NCBI GenBank assembly: GCA_947631895.1
Contig: CANRMU010000027.1
Location: 1-9,894, forward strand
Source: an uncultured Bacilli bacterium
Lineage (GTDB): Bacteria; Bacillota_I; Bacilli_A; RF39; UBA660
DNA length: 9,894 nucleotides
Reading direction: 5' to 3'
Shown: one piece after another, positions 1 to 5,149 of the stretch
How the letters are laid out: each line of letters opens with the position of its first letter
Position numbering within the stretch: position 1 is the stretch's first letter
Made by a program: the position numbers and the translations under genes
Notes under the pieces: generated by a model
Told to the model about the DNA's origin: nothing
Database searches by the model: none
The model's input: the letters and a program-made list of their open reading frames with translations, nothing else

Positions 1-1124
1 TTTACATAAAGTTTTGTTAATTCATATTCTTCTAAAACTTGAACATTTATTTTAACTTCATCACCTACTTTAGCACTACTTAAACAATCAATTACTATTC
101 CATCAATATTTTCTATAATAATATTATGAGTTTTTTTAGTTACATCAACATTAATATAAACATCTTCATTTGGCATGATAAATGAATTATCATTAATTTC
201 TATTTTAGTTCCATCTTTTTTTGTTACACTAAAATCATTTAAGTCATAATCATCATGAACTTTTAAATTATAAACTACTTGTTCATTTTTTAAAGATTCT
301 TCAGCGATTTCTAAATCATATCCTACTTGATTACTTGGAAAATGAATATTAAAAATAGCTGGAACAACTTTTATTTCTAATGTTGAATTTGCTGTACAAG
401 GTTTTAAAACTTCAGTAAAATTTGGTCTAGTTGGATGATTAGAATCATAATAGTAACCATATTCTTTATAATCATCAATAACAATATCTGTCGTAAAAGT
501 ACCTAAATTATCTCCTTTAACATAAAAGCCATCTTCTTCTTCTCTTATTTCAAAAGTATAATTATTTTCAATATGATAACTACCTTCCCATTCTTTAGGA
601 ATATAAGTCCATTCTCCTTGTTTAACTTCATAAGAAAACTTTTTTTCTTCTATCATTTCTTTACCTTGTTTTAATAATTCATCACTTATTTGATGATATT
701 TATTAGTATCAAAAGAAAATGATATTGTATCTTTATTTGATTTAGCATAATTTTCAAAAATATATAATTGCATTGCTAGTCGTTTATCTATATTTTCATT
801 AGATGATTCTTTACCATTAGTTGTTAAATATAAAGCATTAATTTCATATGGTTCCATATATAATCTACGATCTCTTTTAGTATAAGTTGAATTATCTACA
901 AAAGCTGCATTACCTCTTTCTTGAAATAATGGTAAATTATTAATAGTATCAACTGCTAAGTAAAAAGAATACTGTTTACCATTATTTGTATAAGTATAAT
1001 TATATGGTTGCTCTTGTTTAATATTTAAATCTAATGCTTTTCCTTCTTTCATTCCTATTAAAGATAAAAGTAAGGATATTCCTAATAAAACTAGTCCACC
1101 TTTTTTTCGATTATTATTTTTCAT
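1..1124 (-). CDS. Secreted/surface protein with bacterial repeat domains (partial, C-terminus beyond left edge)
   Basis: An open frame of 374 codons starts at ATG 1124-1122 and runs off the left edge without a stop. The N-terminus is a signal peptide: basic residues 2-8, a hydrophobic run at about 11-24, and likely cleavage after GKA near residue 30. Residues about 40-255 form a domain rich in Tyr, Asn and beta-prone stretches. It contains LAMQLYIFENY (117-127), which recalls the helix of thioester-type adhesin domains, but no cysteine occurs before residue 243, so a Cys-Gln thioester cannot form in the visible part. Residues about 259-331 and 332-374 look like two divergent InlB B-repeat-like units (GYDL/EYEL turns, MPNEDVYINV). 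The ribosome site AGGAG lies 6 bases before the ATG, inside a hairpin. The gene follows the RnfD-like gene by 56 bases and appears to have its own promoter. Role inferred: exported surface protein, perhaps adhesive. No anchor is visible because the end is missing. Confidence 0.75.
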   Translation of the reverse strand, partial: MKNNNRKKGGLVLLGISLLLSLIGMKEGKALDLNIKQEQPYNYTYTNNGKQYSFYLAVDTINNLPLFQERGNAAFVDNSTYTKRDRRLYMEPYEINALYLTTNGKESSNENIDKRLAMQLYIFENYAKSNKDTISFSFDTNKYHQISDELLKQGKEMIEEKKFSYEVKQGEWTYIPKEWEGSYHIENNYTFEIREEEDGFYVKGDNLGTFTTDIVIDDYKEYGYYYDSNHPTRPNFTEVLKPCTANSTLEIKVVPAIFNIHFPSNQVGYDLEIAEESLKNEQVVYNLKVHDDYDLNDFSVTKKDGTKIEINDNSFIMPNEDVYINVDVTKKTHNIIIENIDGIVIDCLSSAKVGDEVKINVQVLEEYELTKLYV

Positions 1125-1127
1125 TTT

Positions 1128-1146
1128 AAACTCCTTCTAGGAGTTT
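1128..1146 (-). promoter_or_regulatory. Hairpin enclosing the ribosome binding site of the surface-protein gene
   Basis: The sequence reads AAACTCCT-AGA-AGGAGTTT on the minus strand: a perfect 8-bp stem with a 3-base loop. The 3' arm contains AGGAG, the only Shine-Dalgarno of the gene, 6 bases before the ATG. No T-run follows in the minus direction, so it does not look like a terminator for this strand. On the plus strand a TTTTTGTCTTTT run follows, but no plus-strand gene is present to terminate. Regulatory effect (lower or conditional translation) is inference. Confidence 0.5.
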
Positions 1147-1166
1147 TTGTCTTTTAAGCAATTACT

Positions 1167-1194
1167 ATTATATTTAAATATTAAACATTTTCAA
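1167..1194 (-). promoter_or_regulatory. Probable promoter of the surface-protein gene
   Basis: On the minus strand TTGAAA (1194-1189, 5 of 6 matches to the -35 consensus) is separated by 16 bases from TATAAT (1172-1167). The -35 box sits in the last codons of the RnfD-like gene. Transcription would start near 1160 and give a leader of roughly 36 bases that contains the hairpin over the ribosome site. Confidence 0.55.
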
Positions 1195-2041
1195 TAAACT
1201 TCTTGTTTTTCGACAAAATTTCTATTAAATAGAATAAAATATTAGTTAGAAAACCACCTATAAAAGCTCCAGTTATATTATTAATAAAATAAGTACCAAT
1301 AAAAATTAAAATACCTCCTATAATTGCATAGATAATTTGATAATTATATTTTATTGGCGAATAATTATTAAATGGCATATAAAAGATTGAAACAAAAATA
1401 ACTGATGAATTTAATAAATTTAAAAATAAATTAGAATCTGCTTTACTAAGTGAATATATTAAGGTTAATAAACTATAAGTTCCAATTGTTATAAAAGGAA
1501 TTTCTTTTTTATAATAAAATCTGGTGCATAAAATAATTAAACAAATAAACATTAAAATAATACTTGTAATCCCAACACCACCAACACTTTTACCAAGAAA
1601 TACATCTAATGTTTGATAAAAAATAGGTATTTTACTTTCAATAGCATTATAAAAATTGGCATGTCCTAAATACATTAAAAAAATGGATGTTATAAATAAA
1701 GGAGATATAGTTATTTTAAATTTATTAAAAATAAATAAAATAATAAAAATAACAATACTAGATATTAAAAATGATAAGTTATATGGTAATACAATTGATA
1801 TTAAAAATCCTAATAAATAATTTTTTTCTAATTTATGATAAAGAATTAAATCAACTAATATTCCACTTATTAAACCACTTAAAGCTAACATTAAAGGTTT
1901 TAATGCTTCTATTAAAGATAATTGTTTACTAAAATAATAGCTTAAACCATTTTTATAAAAACCAAAGCAAGCTAATAAAAGTAACAGAAACAACCATATT
2001 AAATTATCAAACTTAATCTTTTTATCATAATGGTTACTCAC
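1181..2041 (-). CDS. RnfD/NqrB-like integral membrane protein (divergent, flavin site not visible)
   Basis: This 286-residue protein is strongly hydrophobic, with about 8-10 membrane segments (first at 13-30). It can be laid along RnfD. LLGFLISIVLP (76-86) matches the RnfD 'TGLLLALTLPP' segment. GKSVGGVGITS (150-160), followed by a helix, a basic loop and IPFITIGTYSLL (181-192), matches the RnfD 'GGSLGETSAL...IPVxFIGTVALL' region. SIFYMPFNNYSPI (218-230) matches 'FFMATDPVTSP'. RnfD normally carries FMN on the Thr of an SGAT motif shortly before the GGSLGETS block. Here the equivalent stretch (about 125-149) has no SGAT, and the conserved Glu of GETS is replaced by Ile. At 286 residues it is somewhat shorter than typical RnfD (about 320-350, from general knowledge). 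The start is GTG, overlapping the TGA of the RnfC-like gene (GTGA), with a strong GGAGG 8 bases upstream, so the pair is co-translated. Inference: a membrane partner of the RnfC-like protein that may have lost covalent flavin. It could be non-redox. Confidence 0.65.
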   Translation of the reverse strand: MSNHYDKKIKFDNLIWLFLLLLLACFGFYKNGLSYYFSKQLSLIEALKPLMLALSGLISGILVDLILYHKLEKNYLLGFLISIVLPYNLSFLISSIVIFIILFIFNKFKITISPLFITSIFLMYLGHANFYNAIESKIPIFYQTLDVFLGKSVGGVGITSIILMFICLIILCTRFYYKKEIPFITIGTYSLLTLIYSLSKADSNLFLNLLNSSVIFVSIFYMPFNNYSPIKYNYQIIYAIIGGILIFIGTYFINNITGAFIGGFLTNILFYLIEILSKNKKFIENV

Positions 2042-3108
2042 TTTTTATCCCTCCTTAGCTTTATAAAACTTGGACATACATACTCACATAAACCACAAGA
2101 AATACATTTATCCATTTTCTTATTAAAAATAGGTTCACATCCCATTGGACAAACTTTAAGACATTTACCACAAGAAATACAAGGACTTTCTTTTTCTTCA
2201 TCATTTAAAAATAATACTGATTTAATTTTTTCATCTATAATCAAATTATCAATTTCAATACTCCCATTTAAAATATTATTTATATGAGCTTTCTTATCTT
2301 TAATTTTTAAACGTTCTAAAACTTCATTTAAATTAGTTCCTTTTTTAACTTTAATAACTTCTCTATTTAAGATATTACCACTTATTGTTACATAACAATC
2401 TAAAAAAGGTTGATGATAAAAAAGAGCAGCCAAAATATTTAAGGCATTATCTATATCAATTATACTCATCTTAGTATTAAAATGTTTTTCTAAAAGTAAA
2501 TTATTGGCAATGGGATATATATCTGGTAAAAGCGTTATGGAAATGAAAGGATATCTTCCTAAAATATTAGAAAATAAGCTTATACTTTCTGAATCATTTT
2601 CTTTTAATAAAATTTTAACTTCAACAAAACCATCTATTTCTCTTAAAATATCTAAAACATCTAGGATATCATCAATATATTTATCAAATATAAACTTATT
2701 ATTAGCATTATAAATATCATCCGTTAAAGCTTTAAAATATAGGGTATCACCTATTTTTTCTAAATTAAATTCGGGATAATATTTATTAATTAATTCTAAT
2801 ATTTCTTTTTTTTCATATTTTAATTTTTTCTTATTTTTCTTTCTTTGTTCTTCTTTAAAATTATTTTTAATAACTAAATATTTTTGATTATTTAAAGTTA
2901 CTATATTTTTTAAAGTTCCACTTATGGGACTAAATAACTTTTGATTATTATTAGAAAATAATAATTCCCCTTTTTTTACAGTATTAGTTTTAATATTTAA
3001 AGATGCTTTATTTATAATGGGAATATATACTTCTTTAGGGTCAAAAAAATCATCTAAAAAATTACTTACTAAAATATTATTATCTTTTTTGATACTTATA
3101 TTCTTCAT
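2038..3108 (-). CDS. RnfC-like iron-sulfur protein (divergent, lacks NADH/FMN loop)
   Basis: Domain order follows RnfC. A barrel-sandwich segment lies near residues 27-85 (VKKGELLFS and SPISG correspond to the RnfC 'VKVGQxIG...SPVSG' pattern; numbering from GTG 3117). A reduced Rossmann-like 51-kDa-type middle spans about 105-240, and an SLBB-like strand (VTISGN, then KKGTNLNEVLERL) about 243-270. Two 4Fe-4S motifs close it: C313, C316, C319, C323 and C338, C341, C344, C348, the second in the RnfC-style context CEYVCPS. The GGAGFPT glycine loop and the ECEPY motif that bind NADH/FMN in RnfC are absent; the alignable position reads LTDDIYNANN. At 359 residues it is shorter than usual RnfC (about 430 or more). 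It is a cytoplasmic membrane-associated protein that probably passes electrons through clusters rather than oxidising NADH (inference). Start uncertain: ATG 3108 with weak ribosome site GTGAT, or GTG 3117. No GGAGG precedes either. Confidence 0.75.
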   Translation of the reverse strand: MKNISIKKDNNILVSNFLDDFFDPKEVYIPIINKASLNIKTNTVKKGELLFSNNNQKLFSPISGTLKNIVTLNNQKYLVIKNNFKEEQRKKNKKKLKYEKKEILELINKYYPEFNLEKIGDTLYFKALTDDIYNANNKFIFDKYIDDILDVLDILREIDGFVEVKILLKENDSESISLFSNILGRYPFISITLLPDIYPIANNLLLEKHFNTKMSIIDIDNALNILAALFYHQPFLDCYVTISGNILNREVIKVKKGTNLNEVLERLKIKDKKAHINNILNGSIEIDNLIIDEKIKSVLFLNDEEKESPCISCGKCLKVCPMGCEPIFNKKMDKCISCGLCEYVCPSFIKLRRDKK

Positions 3109-3123
3109 AACAATCACAAACTA

Positions 3124-3152
3124 ATTTTATCAAATTTTTAATGAAAAGTCTT
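3124..3152 (-). promoter_or_regulatory. Possible promoter immediately before the RnfC-like gene
   Basis: Minus-strand TGATAAAAT carries an extended -10 (TGn followed by TAAAAT, 3129-3124) 17 bases after a poor -35 (AAGACT, 3152-3147). The expected start near 3117 coincides with the GTG codon, so the mRNA would be leaderless or have only about nine bases before ATG 3108. A second TATAAT lies at 3161-3156 with no good -35. I cannot tell which is used. Confidence 0.35.
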
Positions 3153-3179
3153 TATATTATATAAAATTATCATAAAATT

Positions 3180-3230
3180 AAAAAAGTTAGATTATTTTAG
3201 ATTCCACCAAAGAATTCAAATAAATCTAAC
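3180..3230 (-). terminator. Long hairpin plus T-run (terminator or attenuator)
   Basis: On the minus strand, arms GTTAGATT (3230-3223) and AATCTAAC (3193-3186) form 8 bp. After a two-by-two mismatch come TTTG/TAAA pairs, one mismatch, ATTC/GAAT, and a 7-base loop TTTGGTG. Six T's (3185-3180) follow directly, then an AT-rich stretch. This fits an intrinsic terminator for transcripts from rpsU and the 79-residue gene. It also lies between tandem TATAAT boxes (3240-3261) and the RnfC-like gene, so it could act as a leader attenuator. A second AATCTAA copy inside the hairpin allows a competing shorter pairing. Confidence 0.65.
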
Positions 3231-3266
3231 ACAATTAAAATTATACACATTTAATATTATACACAT
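3219..3266 (-). repeat. Three tandem 16-base units, two containing TATAAT
   Basis: Minus-strand units: ATGTGTATAATATTAA (3266-3251), ATGTGTATAATTTTAA (3250-3235) and a divergent TTGTGTTAGATTTATT (3234-3219). The first two differ at one position. Each of the first two holds a perfect -10 box (3261-3256 and 3245-3240), but neither has a recognisable -35 at normal spacing. The third merges into the 5' arm of the terminator hairpin. A start from either box would give a transcript of about 55-70 bases ending at the T-run. Confidence 0.55.
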
Positions 3267-3270
3267 TTTT

Positions 3271-3294
3271 TGAAAAAAAGAAAGTTTTTTTTCA
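3271..3294 (-). terminator. A:T-only hairpin just after the 79-residue gene (weak terminator candidate)
   Basis: TGAAAAAAA (3294-3286) pairs perfectly with TTTTTTTCA (3279-3271) around a 6-base loop, eight bases after the stop codon. The stem has only one G:C pair, so it would be weak. The T-rich 3' arm could supply the U-run. It could equally be chance in such AT-rich DNA. Confidence 0.25.
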
Positions 3295-3301
3295 CTACTT
3301 A

Positions 3302-3541
3302 CTATTTAATATACATTCTTCCCTGATACCTGTTACGATATTCTTGTTTTATTTTTTTTAAATAATAATTATTTAATAATTGATGAGTATTATTTTTTAA
3401 AACTATATGATCAATATCATAATCATCAACTATTCTAAATATTTTATTTTTTAAACCTTCCATATCTTCTAAATCTAAAGAATAATTAATATCTACAAAT
3501 AAGGTTTCATTTTGATAATAAAGCTCCACAAGAATCACCAT
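3302..3541 (-). CDS. Small hypothetical protein, 79 residues, downstream of rpsU
   Basis: I do not recognise the family. The protein is soluble and acidic in the first two thirds (FVDINYSLDLEDMEGL, IVDDYDIDHIVLKN), with a basic tail (KKIKQEYRNRYQGRMYIK). The predicted order, strand (LFVDI), helix (17-41, MEGLKNKIFRIVDDY), strand (DHIVLKN), helix (52-68), recalls a minimal STAS-like fold. No phosphorylatable DSSG motif is present, so this is weak. The start is unclear: ATG 3541 has no ribosome site, while GTG 3529 (codon 5) follows GGTGAT by four bases, a good match to the anti-Shine-Dalgarno end. The gene lies 64 bases after rpsU with no clear terminator between, so it is probably co-transcribed with it. 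Confidence 0.6.
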   Translation of the reverse strand: MVILVELYYQNETLFVDINYSLDLEDMEGLKNKIFRIVDDYDIDHIVLKNNTHQLLNNYYLKKIKQEYRNRYQGRMYIK

Positions 3542-3605
3542 AGATAGTGTAACAAATAATCTAAAGAAGAAGTATCAATTCGACAAAAATAGTCAAAAAA
3601 AAAGA

Positions 3606-3797
3606 TTAATCACGACGATGTTTTCTTGCGTTCTTAATCATTTCTTTTTTAGCATTTCTTCTCTTCACGCCAGGTTTTTCATAATGTTTTCTTTTCTTTA
3701 GTTCAGAAGGGACACCACTTTTAGCAAATTTTACTTTAAATTTTCTTAATGCGTTGTCAATATTTCCATCTTTAACGATTACTTTATTTGAATTCAT
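3606..3797 (-). CDS. rpsU: 30S ribosomal protein bS21
   Basis: This 63-residue, very basic protein has the bS21 pattern. A short strand start (KVIVKDGNIDNALRKFK, 5-21) is followed by FAKSGVPSELKKRKHYEKPG (24-43) and an Arg/Lys-rich tail KRRNAKKE...KHRRD. The YEKP segment is a family hallmark, and the length fits the usual 57-70. bS21 binds the small subunit near the 3' end of 16S rRNA and helps translation initiation. The ATG at 3797 has a strong GGGAGG ribosome site 8 bases upstream and its own promoter about 35 bases upstream. In Bacillus, rpsU lies downstream of the lepA-hemW-dnaK region. Here it lies about 2.4 kb after hemW, so that order is partly retained. Confidence 0.95.
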   Translation of the reverse strand: MNSNKVIVKDGNIDNALRKFKVKFAKSGVPSELKKRKHYEKPGVKRRNAKKEMIKNARKHRRD

Positions 3798-3832
3798 ATA
3801 TTATCCCTCCCTTCCTTGTTTTTCTAATGAAA

Positions 3833-3861
3833 ATTATAGCACTAGAAATTGATAATAACAA
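3833..3861 (-). promoter_or_regulatory. Promoter of rpsU
   Basis: TTGTTA (3861-3856) is separated by 17 bases from TATAAT (3838-3833), which also has the extended -10 TGC directly before it. Expected start is near 3826, giving a leader of about 29 bases with the GGGAGG site. A second, poorer candidate with TTGACT lies about 50 bases further upstream. The rest of the 293-base gap between rpsU and the phosphodiesterase gene holds only the inverted repeat and the terminator listed separately. Confidence 0.65.
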
Positions 3862-3921
3862 GTAAAAATCGCTATTATTAAGGATATTCTTAGTTCTCAA
3901 AGTAAAAGTCAAAATTTAATA

Positions 3922-3945
3922 TATAGCATATTTATGTTTGCTATA
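3922..3945. repeat. Inverted repeat upstream of the rpsU promoter
   Basis: TATAGCA (3922-3928) and TGCTATA (3939-3945) form perfect 7-base arms 10 bases apart, about 60 bases upstream of the rpsU -35. This could be an operator-like dyad or a weak hairpin. No T-run follows on either strand that would make it a convincing terminator. Confidence 0.3.
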
Positions 3946-4013
3946 ATTATTTTATAAATATTTAATTTAGTTTGGTAACATGTAAAACTTCCCATTTGAA
4001 TCAATATAATAAA

Positions 4014-4044
4014 ATTACCTAGCTTAAAAAATAAGTTAGGTAAT
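4014..4044 (-). terminator. Intrinsic terminator of the hemW operon
   Basis: The 13-base arms ATTACCTAACTTA (4044-4032) and TAAGCTAGGTAAT (4026-4014) pair with one A/C mismatch and a 5-base loop, 46 bases after the phosphodiesterase stop. The minus strand continues with TTTATTATATT. Stem quality and position both fit a factor-independent terminator for hemW and the two genes after it. Confidence 0.8.
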
Positions 4045-4090
4045 AAAACAATATTTTTTAAATTTAGTAAATACCATAATTCCAAAATTT

Positions 4091-4696
4091 CTAACTATTA
4101 ACAACTTTATCAGTTATAAAATATAAATCATTTAAATCATAACTACTATCTTTATGAATACCATATAAAAATACATCTATTTTTTTATTTTTAAAATAAT
4201 CATGAATCTTACTTGTATAAACACTTTCTAACAAACAAATAAAATCAAATTCTTCATAATTATTATCGGAATTCAAAACATAATTTAAATATCCTACTTT
4301 ATAATTTCTTTCCATTAAAGATAATTTTTTAATTATGTTTTTATGAAAACTCATTAAATAAATATTTTTATTTTTTTCTTTAATTAATATTTTATGTAAT
4401 TTTAAATAATCGATTTTTAAATCTTTAATTTCAATTAAAAATATTTTATTACTATTTAATTTAAGTAAATCTTTTAATGTAGTAATACCTTCTAATTCTT
4501 TTAATGTTGTGATACTTATTAGTTTCAAATTATATATAGGACTATGATGAATTACAAAATAACCATCTAAAGTAGTCCATATATCACATTCAAATCCTAC
4601 GTAATTCTCGTCATTAATAGCATTTAAAAAAGAAGGTATTGTATTTTCTTTAGAATTATTTATTTTTAAACCACGATGGGCAATTAAATTTTTCAT
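4091..4696 (-). CDS. Glycerophosphodiester phosphodiesterase family protein (short)
   Basis: GDPD enzymes hydrolyse glycerophosphodiesters to glycerol-3-phosphate and an alcohol. The active-site pattern is present: AHRG (6-9), ENT (17-19), FECDIW with metal-binding E36 and D38, the second catalytic His in VIHH (H50), and the metal-ligand Glu in IEIK (E89). The Asp usually after the second His is His here (H51), and the RTT motif after it is missing. At 201 residues it is shorter than typical family members (about 240), with compact loops, but it reaches the closing FITD motif near the end. There is no signal peptide, so it is probably cytoplasmic. The ATG lies one base after the previous gene's TAG and has no clear ribosome site, so translation probably depends on ribosomes finishing the upstream gene. 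Use in lipid or glycerol recycling is inferred from the family; substrate unknown. Confidence 0.88.
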   Translation of the reverse strand: MKNLIAHRGLKINNSKENTIPSFLNAINDENYVGFECDIWTTLDGYFVIHHSPIYNLKLISITTLKELEGITTLKDLLKLNSNKIFLIEIKDLKIDYLKLHKILIKEKNKNIYLMSFHKNIIKKLSLMERNYKVGYLNYVLNSDNNYEEFDFICLLESVYTSKIHDYFKNKKIDVFLYGIHKDSSYDLNDLYFITDKVVNS

Positions 4697-4697
4697 A

Positions 4698-5141
4698 CTA
4701 TATTTTATGTTTTTTCTTAAATCCTAAAACTATTACTTTAAATAAAATTAGAATAATAAAAGCACAAGTGCCAAAAACATAAAATTCTAAATATTTAATT
4801 TTTTTTACTTCTGGTTTAGAATTATTACTTTCTTTAAAAACCGGAACATCTTCAACAATATTTTTATAAAAAGTATATTTTTCTAATTCTTCATTATTAT
4901 TAAATACCGTATAAACAGCTTTTTCATTATCTTCCTTAATTTCAACTGTATTTTTTTCATCTATTAAATTATAATTAGCTTTTATTTTAGTTTCACCTTC
5001 AACTAAATAAACCGTATAATCATTTACTTTAGAATCAAAAGGAATTGATAATTTACCATTTAATACTTCAAAATGTTTAATTGTTTCAGCATTAACATTA
5101 AAACTTAAAAATAATAAAAGAAAAAAGAATAATTTTTTCAT
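4698..5141 (-). CDS. Small exported, membrane-anchored protein with beta-sandwich-like domain
   Basis: This 147-residue protein has a clear signal peptide (MKKLFFFLLLFL, cleavage likely after NVNA at 18). The outer domain spans about 20-95, and LSIPFDSKVNDYTVYL (31-46) matches the 'L...F....YTv.v' pattern of cadherin-like beta-sandwich domains. A short polar linker (about 96-116) leads to one membrane helix (about 118-139) and a basic tail FKKKHKI. The predicted form is single-pass, outside domain N-terminal, C-terminus inside. No catalytic motif is seen. The hemW stop TAG is part of the ribosome site TAGGAGG, and the gene starts 8 bases after hemW, so translation is coupled. Why an exported protein is tied to hemW and a phosphodiesterase gene is not clear. 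Confidence 0.75.
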   Translation of the reverse strand: MKKLFFFLLLFLSFNVNAETIKHFEVLNGKLSIPFDSKVNDYTVYLVEGETKIKANYNLIDEKNTVEIKEDNEKAVYTVFNNNEELEKYTFYKNIVEDVPVFKESNNSKPEVKKIKYLEFYVFGTCAFIILILFKVIVLGFKKKHKI

Positions 5142-5149
5142 GAGTCCTC

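Noticed and set aside
2038..2040. Mycoplasma code (TGA as tryptophan)
   Set aside because: Visible tryptophans in conserved positions use TGG (for example in hemW and the phosphodiesterase), and TGA fits as the RnfC-like stop in a GTGA overlap.
2030..2713. Plus-strand open frames opposite the RnfC-like gene
   Set aside because: They lie wholly or almost wholly inside a well-supported minus-strand gene, lack ribosome sites and encode no recognisable protein.
3180..3266. T-box riboswitch, suggested by TTTGGTGGAATC in the hairpin
   Set aside because: The conserved TGGNACCGCG core is absent, the space is too short for a specifier stem, and the downstream gene is not an amino-acid gene.
3219..3266. 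Very short CRISPR-like array
   Set aside because: The units are 16 bases and directly abutting with no spacers, and there are no cas genes.
3942..3947. Plus-strand TATAAT as a promoter
   Set aside because: No plus-strand gene or ribosome site lies downstream, and it is part of the inverted repeat in AT-rich DNA.
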